A stretch of DNA of 52,659 nucleotides, taken from contig NZ_JAAITU010000030.1 of assembly GCF_013304385.1 (NCBI RefSeq), forward strand, positions 1-52,659, written 5' to 3'. Under the pieces are notes generated by a model, which did no database searches, had not been told where the DNA came from, and saw only the letters and a program-made list of their open reading frames with translations. Every line of letters starts with the position of its first letter. Position 1 is the stretch's first letter. Made by a program: the position numbers and the translations under genes. Origin of the DNA: Blautia glucerasea (GTDB taxonomy: Bacteria > Bacillota > Clostridia > Lachnospirales > Lachnospiraceae). Shown here in pieces: positions 25,798 through 35,390 of the stretch.

Positions 25798-27542
25798 GCT
25801 GTTTTCACCTCCTTCGCGTCCATGTGAGCTGTCCACATCGTATGATAAAGGCTGCACTCTTTTAATAGTTCCTCGTGCGTTCCTTTTGCCTGGATTGTTC
25901 CATCCTTCACAACAACGATCTGGTCGGAATCCGTTATTGTTGACAGGCGGTGAGCAATTACAATCAATGTTTTGCCCTTTGTCAGTCGGCTGATGGCCTC
26001 CTGTATTACCGCTTCATTTTCCGGATCAGTATAGGAAGTGGCTTCGTCAAGGATTACAATCGGGGCGTTTTTCAGCATAGCTCTGGCAATCGCGATTCTC
26101 TGGCGTTCTCCACCAGACAAATGCCCTCCGGCACCGCCAACCACGGTTTCATATCCATGCTCAAGGTTCATAATAAACTCATGGCAGCCAGAATCCTTTG
26201 CAATCTGTTCCACTTCGGAATCGCTTGCCTCTGGCTTGCCCATACGGATATTGTTGCGCACCGTATCGTTAAATAGATAATTGTCCTGCGATACATAGGA
26301 AATCAAATCATTCAGTTGGTCGTTAGAAATTTCTTTTACGCTCTTATCGCCAATCGTAATCAGCCCACCGGTCACATCCCAAAAGGACGCAATCAATTTT
26401 GCAATCGTTGATTTTCCGCTGCCGGATGGCCCTACAAAGGCTGTAATTTTTCCCTGCGGAATTGTCAGATCAATTCCTTTCAAGACCTCTTTTTCCTCGT
26501 ATGCAAAATGGACATTTTCCAGAGCAATATCAAGGTTCTGTAAATCACATTTCCTCTCCGGCCGGACAAGCTCCGGCTGGTTTAATATACCGTCAATCTC
26601 ACCCATTACGGTGCCTATTTTTGCAATATCATCGGTAAAGAACATTGCGGCTACAAGCGGGCCTGCAATTCCCAACGACAGGACAGTTACCGTAATAAAG
26701 GTTGCGGCTGACAGGGAACCACTCATGTAAAACAGGCACCCGACGGGAAGTACGCTAATCAACGCCGCGGGCCATACACTCATCATAATCGCCGAATATT
26801 TTTGTGTATCTTTCATCCAGTCTAAAATCAGGTCTGCGTTTGCATGGACGGCATCTGTAAATTTCTGATAGGAATTATCTGCCTGATTAAACGCCTTAAT
26901 GACTTCAATGCCGCCGATGTATTCTACCGTTGTTGCGCTCATGTGATTTCCAGCTTTTACAACTTCCCCATACTTCTTGGGATATTCCTTCATCATTCCC
27001 ATGTAGCACATCATTCCAACAGGAATGGTAATCAGCGATACTAACGCCATTCGCCAGTCCAGAACGAACAAATAAACGATGATTGCGATTGGTACGAGAA
27101 GATTTGAAGTCATTTCCGGGATTACATGAGCAAGGGGAACCTCTAACTGTTCAATTCGTTCCACCATGCCATTTTTTAGTTGCCCGGACGGAGTATTGAG
27201 AATATAGCCCATAGGCACTCTGGTAAGTTTTGAAGCAATTTTTCGCCTTGCCTCGGACAGCACTTCAAAGGTCGCTTCATGGGATGCCCTCGTGGAAATC
27301 CCCATCAATATTGCTTTTAGGACAAAGCAGCCGCCGGAAATCAGACACCACACCATGTAAAATGATAAATCCCGATTCCCGGAGAGTAACTCAATCGTCA
27401 TTCTGGCTGTTGCAAAATAGGGGACGATACCAAAGGCAACTCCCAACACAGCAAGAACAACAGAAACGATGTAGCCAGTCTTATGCGGCCTGGCAAACTC
27501 AATAAGTCTGCCAAATGGATTTCCGCCTTGCGACTGATCCAT
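25794..27542 (-). CDS. ABC half-transporter, TMD-NBD fusion (YbtP/IrtA-like)
   Basis: A 582-residue half-transporter with a six-helix membrane domain and one ATPase: Walker A GPSGSGKSTIAKL, signature LSGGERQRIA, Walker B IVILDEATSYTD. Start ATG 27542 has AGGAGGGAT upstream. It is the first transporter gene of the operon and pairs with the overlapping gene downstream. No N-terminal siderophore-interacting domain of the IrtA kind is present. A multidrug exporter is the alternative. Confidence 0.88.
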   Translation of the reverse strand: MDQSQGGNPFGRLIEFARPHKTGYIVSVVLAVLGVAFGIVPYFATARMTIELLSGNRDLSFYMVWCLISGGCFVLKAILMGISTRASHEATFEVLSEARRKIASKLTRVPMGYILNTPSGQLKNGMVERIEQLEVPLAHVIPEMTSNLLVPIAIIVYLFVLDWRMALVSLITIPVGMMCYMGMMKEYPKKYGEVVKAGNHMSATTVEYIGGIEVIKAFNQADNSYQKFTDAVHANADLILDWMKDTQKYSAIMMSVWPAALISVLPVGCLFYMSGSLSAATFITVTVLSLGIAGPLVAAMFFTDDIAKIGTVMGEIDGILNQPELVRPERKCDLQNLDIALENVHFAYEEKEVLKGIDLTIPQGKITAFVGPSGSGKSTIAKLIASFWDVTGGLITIGDKSVKEISNDQLNDLISYVSQDNYLFNDTVRNNIRMGKPEASDSEVEQIAKDSGCHEFIMNLEHGYETVVGGAGGHLSGGERQRIAIARAMLKNAPIVILDEATSYTDPENEAVIQEAISRLTKGKTLIVIAHRLSTITDSDQIVVVKDGTIQAKGTHEELLKECSLYHTMWTAHMDAKEVKTA

Positions 27543-27626
27543 ATAAATCCCTCCTTTAGTTAGATTTTACTAACTCTTATTCAAAAGAATAAGCCGATAA
27601 TCTGTCATGTGATTTACACAAACAAA

Positions 27627-27839
27627 TTATCGGCTCTGCGTCTTTGCGTCTGGCACTACTGATAATCGTATTTTCATATTGTCAACATCTATCAAACATT
27701 CCTGTTTGCATTTCGGACAAAATATTGGAAAGTTCTTCAACGAAGTGTCTGCGCGTATCTTTGTCCGCGTTCTGCATTTACAAAAAGGACAGTGTATCCA
27801 TCCGCTTTCGTCCACACAAAATTCTTCTGTTTTTTGCAT
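27627..27839 (-). CDS. cysteine-rich KTR-type protein
   Basis: A 70-residue protein with two CxxC knuckles (HCPFCKCRTRTKI and FCPKCKQECLI) separated by ADTSLKNFPI. This is the cysteine-rich KTR family pattern, common on conjugative elements near resistance and transporter genes. ATG 27839 lies 19 bases after the TetR gene. It probably binds zinc; its role is unknown. Confidence 0.88.
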   Translation of the reverse strand: MQKTEEFCVDESGWIHCPFCKCRTRTKIRADTSLKNFPIFCPKCKQECLIDVDNMKIRLSVVPDAKTQSR

Positions 27840-27858
27840 TTCCTTTGCACCTTCTTTC

Positions 27859-28476
27859 CTATTTTCGGTAATATTCTTTCCAGCCATTCCCATAAAAAGT
27901 GCGCAGCTCATTGATATAATTTTTTGCTTCCTCCATCGGCATATCGTGAATGACTACTTCAAATATACCAGAATAAAAAGCACTGGAAACAACGTGTAAG
28001 AATCCATCTGTAACTCGTCCTTCCGCCAGGGCTTTACTTCCCACTTGAATCAAGAATTTCTTTGTACAGTCCGTATCCAGTTGTACCAGCCCTTCTAAAA
28101 ATTCCTGATAGTAGTTTCCCGGCGCTCCGGTAATCAGCAGCTTAAATTCAGAAAAATACTCATAGATATATGCAATCACGGCTTCAAAACCACGATCTGA
28201 GTATTCCATAAATTTTTCGTTCTGCTCATGCCCCGTCAAAGAAGAAAAATCACTGAATGATTGCCGCAATAACTCTTTCAGACCTTTAGCCACCGGTTCC
28301 ACAAGAAAGCGGAACAATCCCTCTTTATCTGAATACCGCGTATATATTGTGCTGGTGCTGACACCGGCATTTTGAGCAATCGTCCGTATCGAAGCATCCG
28401 TATAGCCTTTTTCTAAAAATTCTTCTTTCGCACAGGCAAGAATTTTCTCGTCAAATCCTTCAATCCTACTTGCCAT
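27859..28476 (-). CDS. TetR/AcrR-family regulator of the transporter operon
   Basis: A 205-residue regulator with N-terminal HTH (KILACAKEEFLEKGYTDASI, VSTSTIYTRYSDKEGLFRFL) and a ligand domain. It is first in the operon, ahead of KTR, the ABC pair, the ECF set and DtxR. Palindromic sites lie 22 bases upstream. I infer that it represses its own operon and is released by an unknown ligand, so the operon has one regulator at each end. Confidence 0.88.
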   Translation of the reverse strand: MASRIEGFDEKILACAKEEFLEKGYTDASIRTIAQNAGVSTSTIYTRYSDKEGLFRFLVEPVAKGLKELLRQSFSDFSSLTGHEQNEKFMEYSDRGFEAVIAYIYEYFSEFKLLITGAPGNYYQEFLEGLVQLDTDCTKKFLIQVGSKALAEGRVTDGFLHVVSSAFYSGIFEVVIHDMPMEEAKNYINELRTFYGNGWKEYYRK

Positions 28477-28497
28477 CGCTCATCCACCTTTCTTATT

Positions 28498-28538
28498 AAA
28501 ACGGTGTTTTCAAAACATCGTATTCAAAACGCTGTTTT
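28498..28538. promoter_or_regulatory. paired TetR operator
   Basis: Two 13-bp palindromes, AAAACGGTGTTTT (28498-28510) and AAAACGCTGTTTT (28526-28538), have a related half-site CAAAACATCG between them. They lie directly upstream of the TetR start and differ from the operator at 5004-5047, as expected for a different repressor. Confidence 0.78.
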
Positions 28539-28760
28539 AATTATAGCAGAGAAGATTTATTTGTCAAGAGGCTACTTTTCTCTTTCTTGACACACCTTGA
28601 AATAGATATATAAACTGTTTATCGACTATCCAAAACCTCCGCTTCAAATTGTAGTATTACTCCAACGGCAAAATAGGTATAATCGCACCTTTTCATCGGT
28701 ACAATAAGGTTATTCCTTTGCATAAACCGGAACGATACAATATTATTGAGGTGAACAATT

Positions 28761-29117
28761 ATGCCGATTGATGATTTAACTGCTTTAGGGCAGAAAATGC
28801 GGGAAGCCCGAAAGAATAAAGAACTGACACAACAAGAACTTTCTGATCTGAGCCATGTTTCTGTAAAGCAAATCGCCAATATCGAAAAAGGAAAAATGAA
28901 TCCTTCCTATTTGATTTTGAGAGCATTGGCAAAAATCTTGCACATCTCTTTAGATACGCTTATAAATCCAGATATTTCTCTGGAGGATAAAGGTATCAAT
29001 CAGATGAAAATGCTTTATTCCAGCTGTCCGTCAGAAATGCGTGACACCTTTCTGCATCACACCCAGGAAACGGTGAAAGAACTGACAGAATTGTCCGAGA
29101 AATTTGAAACGAATTGA
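28761..29117 (+). CDS. XRE-family HTH regulator
   Basis: A 118-residue regulator with an N-terminal HTH (KMREARKNKELTQQELSDLS, VSVKQIANIEKGKMNP) and a short helical tail. GAGGTG precedes ATG 28761. It is one of few plus-strand genes and is divergent from the TetR operon across 284 bases, in which only the TetR operators and its own promoter area are visible. Target unknown. Confidence 0.85.
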   Translation: MPIDDLTALGQKMREARKNKELTQQELSDLSHVSVKQIANIEKGKMNPSYLILRALAKILHISLDTLINPDISLEDKGINQMKMLYSSCPSEMRDTFLHHTQETVKELTELSEKFETN

Positions 29118-29160
29118 GCCAGTGAGTGAAATTTAACGATTCTCTCACTGGTTCTTTTCA
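29117..29160 (+). terminator. intrinsic terminator after the XRE gene
   Basis: AGCCAGTGAG (29117-29126) pairs with CTCACTGGTT (29144-29153) and CTTTTCATTT follows on the plus strand. It ends the lone plus-strand gene and faces the conjugation operon. Confidence 0.75.
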
Positions 29161-29256
29161 TTTCATATAAAATTAAAATTTCAATCAAATAAAAAAGTCA
29201 ACTTACACATATCAAATTTCTTTTCATAGGTTATAACTTATATTCTATTTTAATTT

Positions 29257-31233
29257 TCAAAGTATACCATATCCCATGATCGTTCCGTTATTGATATCGT
29301 AGCTTCTCTGGTTCACGGCATCACTGGAGTTTCCCTCTACGGTGTATACGGTACTGCCCTCGGTTTTCTCCACGATTCCTACATGGTCTGAGGTTCCATC
29401 TCCGTTCCAGTCAAAAAAGATTAGGGTTCCGGGCGCTGGCGAGTATCCTCGGCTCTTCCATTTTCCCTTGTTCTGAAACCATGCGATTCCGTCATCACAC
29501 AGAGAGAACTTCGGCATCTTACCGTTTTCGATTAATCCTGCCTGATCTCCACACCAGCTGGCAAAGCAGGCACACCATGCTACATGGCTGTCAAATCCAT
29601 ACCACGACCAGAACTTCTGGCCACCTTCATTTCCAAGCTGGGTAAGTGCCACGGATACAATCTGGCCGTTGCCTCCAAACAGGCCGGCAAACAATCCGCC
29701 GCTAGAATAATACCGCAGGACGTGAGGGACATATTCTGGATCCCCATAGGCACTCCAGCCATGTGAAGCCGCCTGTTCATTGGAAAACTGCAAAGCGTTT
29801 TCTGCACTGTAGCCCCCATAGTTTCGGAGAGCCCACGTTATGTACCCGTTTCCGTAGTTATACCCTTGCAGGGACAGCTTCAGCTTGTCCATGTCCTGTG
29901 GGCTGGTGCATCCGGCTTCTCTTAGGCAGTCCGCATAATACTGGATTCCTACCTGTATGGAGTAGTCCGCATCCTGGATGGCATTCGGGCTGTTGGAATA
30001 CCGGGTGTTGTATGGGCACTCACTGCTCTGCATGGGATCGGTCCCCCGGCCGCCAGATTCCTGCATCATGATTGCCTGTATCACGGAAACGTATTCGGGG
30101 ATTCCATACTGGTTGGCGTATTTCTGGATGGTTGCCGTATAGGAAAGTACTTCCTGGCTGAGTGCTTCGTTGCTCTCTGAGCTTCCAGAGAATGCCGCAC
30201 CGCCAATGATCCCGACCATGATAACCAGAAGCAGAACCATGACCGCTCCGGCGGCTCCCAGTGCAGCCATCATGGACTGCACCGTTTTCGCTGCCGCTTC
30301 TACAGCGGCCTTAGCTGCCTTGAAGGTATTCTCTCCTGCCCTTGCCGTTTTCTGTATCCGGCGGACTCCATCGGAAGTCTGCAAGGCGGCTTTCTTCGCC
30401 GCCTGCTTCGCTGCCCTTCGTTCCATCTGCTTCTGCATCCGGGCTGTCAAGGCGTTGGAACTGGCCACCCGGAGCTTCTGCTCTGGCTGGATGCTGATCT
30501 TCACAGATGGAGGGGCGGTCTTAATAGTACGCCGCTGTATGGTCTTCGGCTCCAACCGTTTCCGTGGCTTTTCCTTGATCCGGATGCTTTCCGGCTGTTT
30601 CTGGCGGATGGCATTCTGCCTTGCGGTATCTTCGGCCTTGCTTTTCTGGTTTTGTCTTTTGATGGAAAGCGATCCACCTTCCGACATTTCCTGTCCATTC
30701 TGGATTCTTGGTGTCTCCCTAGCTGCCCGGATCTTCTGTTCTTTCGTTTTGACGGCATCTGAAATCGCCTTTTGCCGCTTGGCTTTCTGAATCTGGACTT
30801 CCTGGTTTTCCCGTTCCTTGACCTTCACACGGGATGCCCCCTGTTCCCGTTTTTTTTGCTTCGGTGCTTCCCGACTGACCGGATCGGGAGCCTGTGTGTC
30901 CCCTGTTCCTCTGGCGGCTTCTTTCTGCGCTTCTTTTTTACCAGTAACTCTCAGTTTGATCTTCTCGTAGGAAGTCTGTGCAGCTGTCTTTCCGGCTCTG
31001 GTTACAGTTCTGCCTGTCTTTCTTGCAGCCCATTCCTCTGCGGATGTGACTTTCCCACTGGCATATTCGGATAGGGACTGTTCTCCCATGTCATTGTCCC
31101 TGGCATTTGCGATGGTCTGGGATTTTTCCTTGCTCTCCAGTATGGCCGTCCGCATCAGCTCCTTGGGGATTCTGGAGGCAGGATTTTTGGTCTTTGGTTT
31201 TGTTGTAACTTCTTTGGTTTTGATATCCTTCAT
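29257..31233 (-). CDS. lysozyme-like plus CHAP cell-wall hydrolase of the T4SS
   Basis: A 658-residue protein. Residues 1-330 are a long, very basic, low-complexity region. One transmembrane segment follows (AGAVMVLLLVIMVGIIGGAAF region, about 335-358). Then comes a lysozyme-like transglycosylase domain (YGIPEYVSVIQAIMMQESGG, SIQVGIQYYADCL) and a C-terminal CHAP peptidase (AWCACFASWCGDQAG with Cys, DHVGIVEK with His). This is the Orf14/VirB1-like wall-opening enzyme of Tn916-type conjugation. Usual members are 330-400 residues; the large basic N-terminal extension is odd. It lies 31 bases after virB4. Confidence 0.88.
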   Translation of the reverse strand: MKDIKTKEVTTKPKTKNPASRIPKELMRTAILESKEKSQTIANARDNDMGEQSLSEYASGKVTSAEEWAARKTGRTVTRAGKTAAQTSYEKIKLRVTGKKEAQKEAARGTGDTQAPDPVSREAPKQKKREQGASRVKVKERENQEVQIQKAKRQKAISDAVKTKEQKIRAARETPRIQNGQEMSEGGSLSIKRQNQKSKAEDTARQNAIRQKQPESIRIKEKPRKRLEPKTIQRRTIKTAPPSVKISIQPEQKLRVASSNALTARMQKQMERRAAKQAAKKAALQTSDGVRRIQKTARAGENTFKAAKAAVEAAAKTVQSMMAALGAAGAVMVLLLVIMVGIIGGAAFSGSSESNEALSQEVLSYTATIQKYANQYGIPEYVSVIQAIMMQESGGRGTDPMQSSECPYNTRYSNSPNAIQDADYSIQVGIQYYADCLREAGCTSPQDMDKLKLSLQGYNYGNGYITWALRNYGGYSAENALQFSNEQAASHGWSAYGDPEYVPHVLRYYSSGGLFAGLFGGNGQIVSVALTQLGNEGGQKFWSWYGFDSHVAWCACFASWCGDQAGLIENGKMPKFSLCDDGIAWFQNKGKWKSRGYSPAPGTLIFFDWNGDGTSDHVGIVEKTEGSTVYTVEGNSSDAVNQRSYDINNGTIMGYGIL

Positions 31234-31264
31234 CTCACACCTCCAGTCCCGGCTTGTCCCGCTC

Positions 31265-33604
31265 TTACGCTTCGCCCGGCTTGGTCGTCATCAGGCGATA
31301 CAGTTTTGTATTTCTTGGAAACGAATTTTCAAACGGCACCAGATTTCCGGAACAGCGGATCAGACCATGGCCGGCACCCACATTGGTGATGTAGGATAAC
31401 TGGTTGTCTGAAATATTCAGAAGTGCCGCCAGCTCATCCCGGTCGGTGGTAGCCTGATTCAAAAGGATCAGGAACTCACTGTTCGCCAGCATCAGGCGGG
31501 CGGTATCGGATTTCAGAAGTTCCTCAACGTTCTGGGTAAGTCCGGTTACAAATCCGGAATACTTACGGATACGCTTGTACAGGCGGTAGAAAAAGTCCGC
31601 ACTGTATTCATAGCGGAACAGCAGATAAAACTCATCCGCAAAGATCCATGTCGTTTTTCCCTTCTTCCAGTTCTGGATCACACGGTTAAAAATCGAATCC
31701 AGTGTGACCAGCATGCCAAGGGGCATCAGCTGTTCGCCCAGCTCCCGGATGTCATAGTCGATGATACGGCTCTTCGTGTTGACATTGGTTTCCTGGGCAA
31801 AGGTGTTCAGACTGCCATTGATAAACAGTTCCGAAGACAGAGCCAGCCCTCTGGCTTCTTCCTCCGGCTGGAGCATGAGTTGTCGGTACAGGTTCTTTAA
31901 GGTCGGCACCTGCCCTTTGTAACCGCCCCTCATATAATCCCGGTACACATCTGCGGTGCAGCGGTCAAGGATGGATTTCTCCTTTGCCGAAAGGTTTCCG
32001 GCTCCTACGAGCTGCTCAAACAGGGAAAGGATAAATTCTGACTTCTCAATCAGAGGATTTCGGTCATTGCCATAGGCAGAATCCATATCCAGTGCATTCA
32101 GATGGGTATCCGAGGTTGCCGAGATCCGGATGACCTCTCCGTTTAAGGCTTCCACTAGAGAAGCAAACTCCGACTCCGGATCGAGGATGAGGATGTCATC
32201 TTCCGTGGAAAGGGCAAGGTCTACGATCTCTTCTTTTGCCGAGAAGCTCTTTCCGGAACCGCTGACTCCCAATCGGAACGAATTTCCATTTAACAGCTTC
32301 CGGCGGTCTGCCACCAGCATATTTTTGCTGACTGCATTCTGCCCATAGTAGATGCCGCCCGGCTGCATGATCTCCTGCGTATGAAATGGAATCAATACAG
32401 CGGTGGACTCTGTGGTAAGGGTACGCACCGCATCGATCTTCCGCAGGCCATACGGCAGGACGGTGTTCAGCCCATCGACTTGTTGCCATTTCAGGGTTGC
32501 CATCTGGCAGAGATGTTTTCTTGCAATGGAATACAGGGTTTCCGTATCGGAATCCAGCTGTTTCTTGCTGTCTGCCATATGTACCATTGTCAGGATACCG
32601 AACATCATTCTCTGATCCCTGGTGGTCAGATCGTCCAGCATCTCCTTGGTCTCTTTTCTCTGCAGCTCCATGTCATAGGGAACTACGGCAGAAAAGTTAT
32701 TATTTGCATTCTGGCGTCTCTGCCAGTTCGTCACGTTTGTCTCCACACCCAGCAGTCGATTCTGGATCTCACGCACCGCTTCATCTGTCGGCACCGGGAT
32801 GATGTCAATGGACAGCATCAGGTTCCTGCCAAGGCTGCACAGTTCGGAGATCATCTCATCTTTCACATAGCTGGCGTAATCTTCCATGAAAAGGACTCTT
32901 CCGTACTGCTCACCCAGTTTAAAATGATCGTTGTGGAATTCCATCGTGTCCGGGCAGATCCAGTCTTTGAAGCTGTGCCCTTTTTTCGCAAAGGCTTTCA
33001 TGTCAAATGGAAAACTCTGCAGAACATCTGCCTTGAAAAAGTCCCGGAAGATCTGGAGCCTCTGCTCTGCATCCAGCTCTTCCCCGATGGAGGACAGCTT
33101 GGCCAGATGGGTGATGATATCCGTTCCCACACGGGCGAAATAGGTCCTGGCTTCATCGATGTTCTTCTTGTGGACACTGACGGTCAGGTAGCGTTCCTGG
33201 TAGATGCTGTTGTTAGTACCGGAGATCTTGGACAAGAGCATGTCGTTGTACTCCTTCCGGTATTCATCGAGCCCGTCCCCTTTCATTGGGATCAGCAGGG
33301 ACTGTTCAAACTCTTCTTTGTTGATCTTACGGTTGTTCAGGGTAATCTTCGCAGTACAGCCGGAATCCAGTGCATTTAAAAGTTCGGAATAATCCAGGAA
33401 CATTTCTGTCTTGTCCGCTTTACTGGCAATGGAATAATTGATATCCGTAAACCGGAATGTCCGGGAAAATTTACTCTCTACCTGAAAAATCCCATCCGGC
33501 CAGATCTTGCGGATGGGGATTGCCTGCTGGACAGACCTCGGTACTTTAAATTTTTCTTTGTCCTGTTTCAGTGTCTGACTCAGGGTTTTAATCAAAGGCA
33601 TCAC
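31265..33604 (-). CDS. virB4: VirB4/TraE-family conjugation ATPase
   Basis: A 779-residue ATPase. Walker A is LGVSGSGKSFSAKEE, Walker B is DDILILDPESEFAS, and later motifs include TWIFADEFYLLF and TGLTQNVEELL. It powers assembly or substrate movement in the type IV secretion system, at the inner face of the membrane. The start overlaps PrgI by 17 bases. Length and order match Tn1549/CTn-type modules. Confidence 0.93.
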   Translation of the reverse strand: MMPLIKTLSQTLKQDKEKFKVPRSVQQAIPIRKIWPDGIFQVESKFSRTFRFTDINYSIASKADKTEMFLDYSELLNALDSGCTAKITLNNRKINKEEFEQSLLIPMKGDGLDEYRKEYNDMLLSKISGTNNSIYQERYLTVSVHKKNIDEARTYFARVGTDIITHLAKLSSIGEELDAEQRLQIFRDFFKADVLQSFPFDMKAFAKKGHSFKDWICPDTMEFHNDHFKLGEQYGRVLFMEDYASYVKDEMISELCSLGRNLMLSIDIIPVPTDEAVREIQNRLLGVETNVTNWQRRQNANNNFSAVVPYDMELQRKETKEMLDDLTTRDQRMMFGILTMVHMADSKKQLDSDTETLYSIARKHLCQMATLKWQQVDGLNTVLPYGLRKIDAVRTLTTESTAVLIPFHTQEIMQPGGIYYGQNAVSKNMLVADRRKLLNGNSFRLGVSGSGKSFSAKEEIVDLALSTEDDILILDPESEFASLVEALNGEVIRISATSDTHLNALDMDSAYGNDRNPLIEKSEFILSLFEQLVGAGNLSAKEKSILDRCTADVYRDYMRGGYKGQVPTLKNLYRQLMLQPEEEARGLALSSELFINGSLNTFAQETNVNTKSRIIDYDIRELGEQLMPLGMLVTLDSIFNRVIQNWKKGKTTWIFADEFYLLFRYEYSADFFYRLYKRIRKYSGFVTGLTQNVEELLKSDTARLMLANSEFLILLNQATTDRDELAALLNISDNQLSYITNVGAGHGLIRCSGNLVPFENSFPRNTKLYRLMTTKPGEA

Positions 33605-34022
33605 CCCTTCCTCTTGGCTTCTTTGGTTTCTTCTGTTTCGTCCGCTTCTTCTCCAGAAGCTCCGCTCCGTTTCCCATCATTTTTTCACCCAGCCGCAGGC
33701 TCTCTTCCATGCAGGAAAAGTACAGGTTCTCCGATTTGAATACCAGCCGTTTCGGGTACAGCAGTTCGGATTTGATGACTGTCCATGCGAACTGTTCTGC
33801 CGTCATGCCGTGGTAACGGAAAAAACCGCAGGCTGCAAAGGGAGCCGCCCCAAGCACACACAGCCATCCGGTTACCTGTTCCCAGGCATATTTCCGGGTG
33901 AGGAAATAGATCCCAAGGGCTGCCAGGATCGCCAGTACCGAAAATAAGCACTGCCGGAAACTTAAGCCCCAGAACATTGACTCCTGATAGTCTCGGATTT
34001 CTTTATTCATTTTCACTTCCAT
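33588..34022 (-). CDS. PrgI-family T4SS membrane protein (VirB3-like)
   Basis: A 144-residue protein with two transmembrane helices (about residues 22-42 and 47-66) after the opening NKEIRDYQESMFWGLSFRQ, which is characteristic of PrgI. The C-terminal tail is rich in Lys/Arg. It acts with VirB4 at the membrane. Start may be at 34022 or at the ATG four codons later. Confidence 0.88.
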   Translation of the reverse strand: MEVKMNKEIRDYQESMFWGLSFRQCLFSVLAILAALGIYFLTRKYAWEQVTGWLCVLGAAPFAACGFFRYHGMTAEQFAWTVIKSELLYPKRLVFKSENLYFSCMEESLRLGEKMMGNGAELLEKKRTKQKKPKKPRGRGDAFD

Positions 34023-34030
34023 GTTGTTTT

Positions 34031-34462
34031 CTACCTTTCTCTCTGTGATTTGTTCTTTGGTTTCTGCTTTGGTGCATCCGCAATCTGGATGCCGTGGCTT
34101 TCCATAAATTCTCTGGTTCCCTGCGGATCATATTCTGCCAGTTTCTTCAGGTCAAAGGCGACCTTCTGAAAGGTGCAGTAACCGGAAACTGCGGTCTCCG
34201 GAAGTACCCTGCCCAGCTTGTATTTCCGAATAAAACGCAGATGCTCTTTGCTGAAATTGTGGTCGATATAGGCTTCGTTCACACCGTTCAGCGGAGCATG
34301 GTGCAGGTTCACCGTAAGGTCGGAAAAAAGTTCCGGGTAGCCATATTCTATCTGGTAAATCCCGACATACAGGCGGTCTCTGTCCAAGTAGCCGCTGACC
34401 CGTAAGAATACTTCCTCTGGTTGCTCTCCACTGTCATAAATTAATTTCTTTGGTTCTTCCAT
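34031..34462 (-). CDS. DUF4313 protein
   Basis: A 143-residue soluble protein with the DUF4313 pattern (LYVGIYQIEYGYPELFSDLT, NEAYIDHNFSKEHLRFIRKY, GYCTFQKVAFDLKKL). It always occurs between PrgI and the VirB6-like gene in this class of elements, to my knowledge. No enzymatic motif is visible. It is eight bases from PrgI and 13 from VirB6. Confidence 0.82.
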   Translation of the reverse strand: MEEPKKLIYDSGEQPEEVFLRVSGYLDRDRLYVGIYQIEYGYPELFSDLTVNLHHAPLNGVNEAYIDHNFSKEHLRFIRKYKLGRVLPETAVSGYCTFQKVAFDLKKLAEYDPQGTREFMESHGIQIADAPKQKPKNKSQRER

Positions 34463-34475
34463 TCCTTTCTGCCTC

Positions 34476-35315
34476 CTATAATCCCATGATTTCTTTTACG
34501 ATCCGGTCAGATGCCTTCACTGCCCCGACCAGTACCAGTAAGTTAAAGACCAGCTCCCCGATGTAGTTCCAGACAATCGTCACAGCAGACAGACTGGTAT
34601 CCCCGACGGCCGGCGGACTCGCCGCAAACACCGAAAAGATGATGCAGGCCAGTGCGATGATGGCACCTTCCAGACATACCCCGGCGTAGGAACGGATAAA
34701 GTTCTTCCCTACAGACTGGGTTGGTTCCCCGGCAAAGGTTGCCAGCGGGATCGGTGCGATGGCTGTGTACATATACAGCTTGAACATTCTTCCATATACA
34801 GTCAGGATCATCACAAAGGAAAGCACGGTAATTAACAAGCTGCCTAACAGGGTTACGATCCACAAAGGGATGGATTCCAGCATCCCGACTGCTTCGATCT
34901 TGTCCACAATCTCTGAGGGCAGTTCCGTCACCGTTCCACCTGCCATCCCGGAATGGGACATAATATTTGCCACGATTCCCTGCACAATGGAAAAAATTGC
35001 CGTCAGAAGCTCCATGCCGGACATGACGGCTCCCTGTGCCAGTGCGAAACGGATAAAGGCTTTCACTACGTGTTCCGGCTTCTTCATATCCGTGAAGCTC
35101 CCACAGGTTTTCACCAGCCCTGCCGCAAAAAATAAGACCAGCAGGCCGTACCCGATGGCTCGGAGCCCTCCGTTGATGTTCGTCATCACGCTCCAGATCG
35201 CACCGCCCTTGAAATTCTCCGGGCTTTGCGTCAGCAGTGTCCAGATCTCGGCCAGCTTGTCACTCCAGGTCTGCAAGGCAGAATTCAGATTCTGTACGAT
35301 CCAGTTATCACTCAA
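34476..35315 (-). CDS. VirB6/TrbL-like T4SS channel protein (CD1112 type)
   Basis: A 279-residue polytopic membrane protein with about six hydrophobic segments (for example GYGLLVLFFAAGLVKTCGSF, WIVTLLGSLLITVLSFVMIL, GAIIALACIIFSVFAA). It matches the VirB6/TrbL-like CD1112 family, an inner-membrane part of the channel. The start is TTG 35315, eight bases after GGAGGTG. Confidence 0.87.
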   Translation of the reverse strand: MSDNWIVQNLNSALQTWSDKLAEIWTLLTQSPENFKGGAIWSVMTNINGGLRAIGYGLLVLFFAAGLVKTCGSFTDMKKPEHVVKAFIRFALAQGAVMSGMELLTAIFSIVQGIVANIMSHSGMAGGTVTELPSEIVDKIEAVGMLESIPLWIVTLLGSLLITVLSFVMILTVYGRMFKLYMYTAIAPIPLATFAGEPTQSVGKNFIRSYAGVCLEGAIIALACIIFSVFAASPPAVGDTSLSAVTIVWNYIGELVFNLLVLVGAVKASDRIVKEIMGL

Positions 35316-35390
35316 ACAGTTTCACCTCCCATCCTGCAAAAGTGAGCGGGGAACCCGCATTTCGCATGGCTCCCCTTCTGGTCTCTGATC

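Noticed and set aside
32381-33379. Long plus-strand open frame (332 codons) opposite virB4
   Set aside because: It lies wholly antisense to the strongly supported VirB4 gene, has no recognisable motif, and its composition is that of a complementary-strand shadow.
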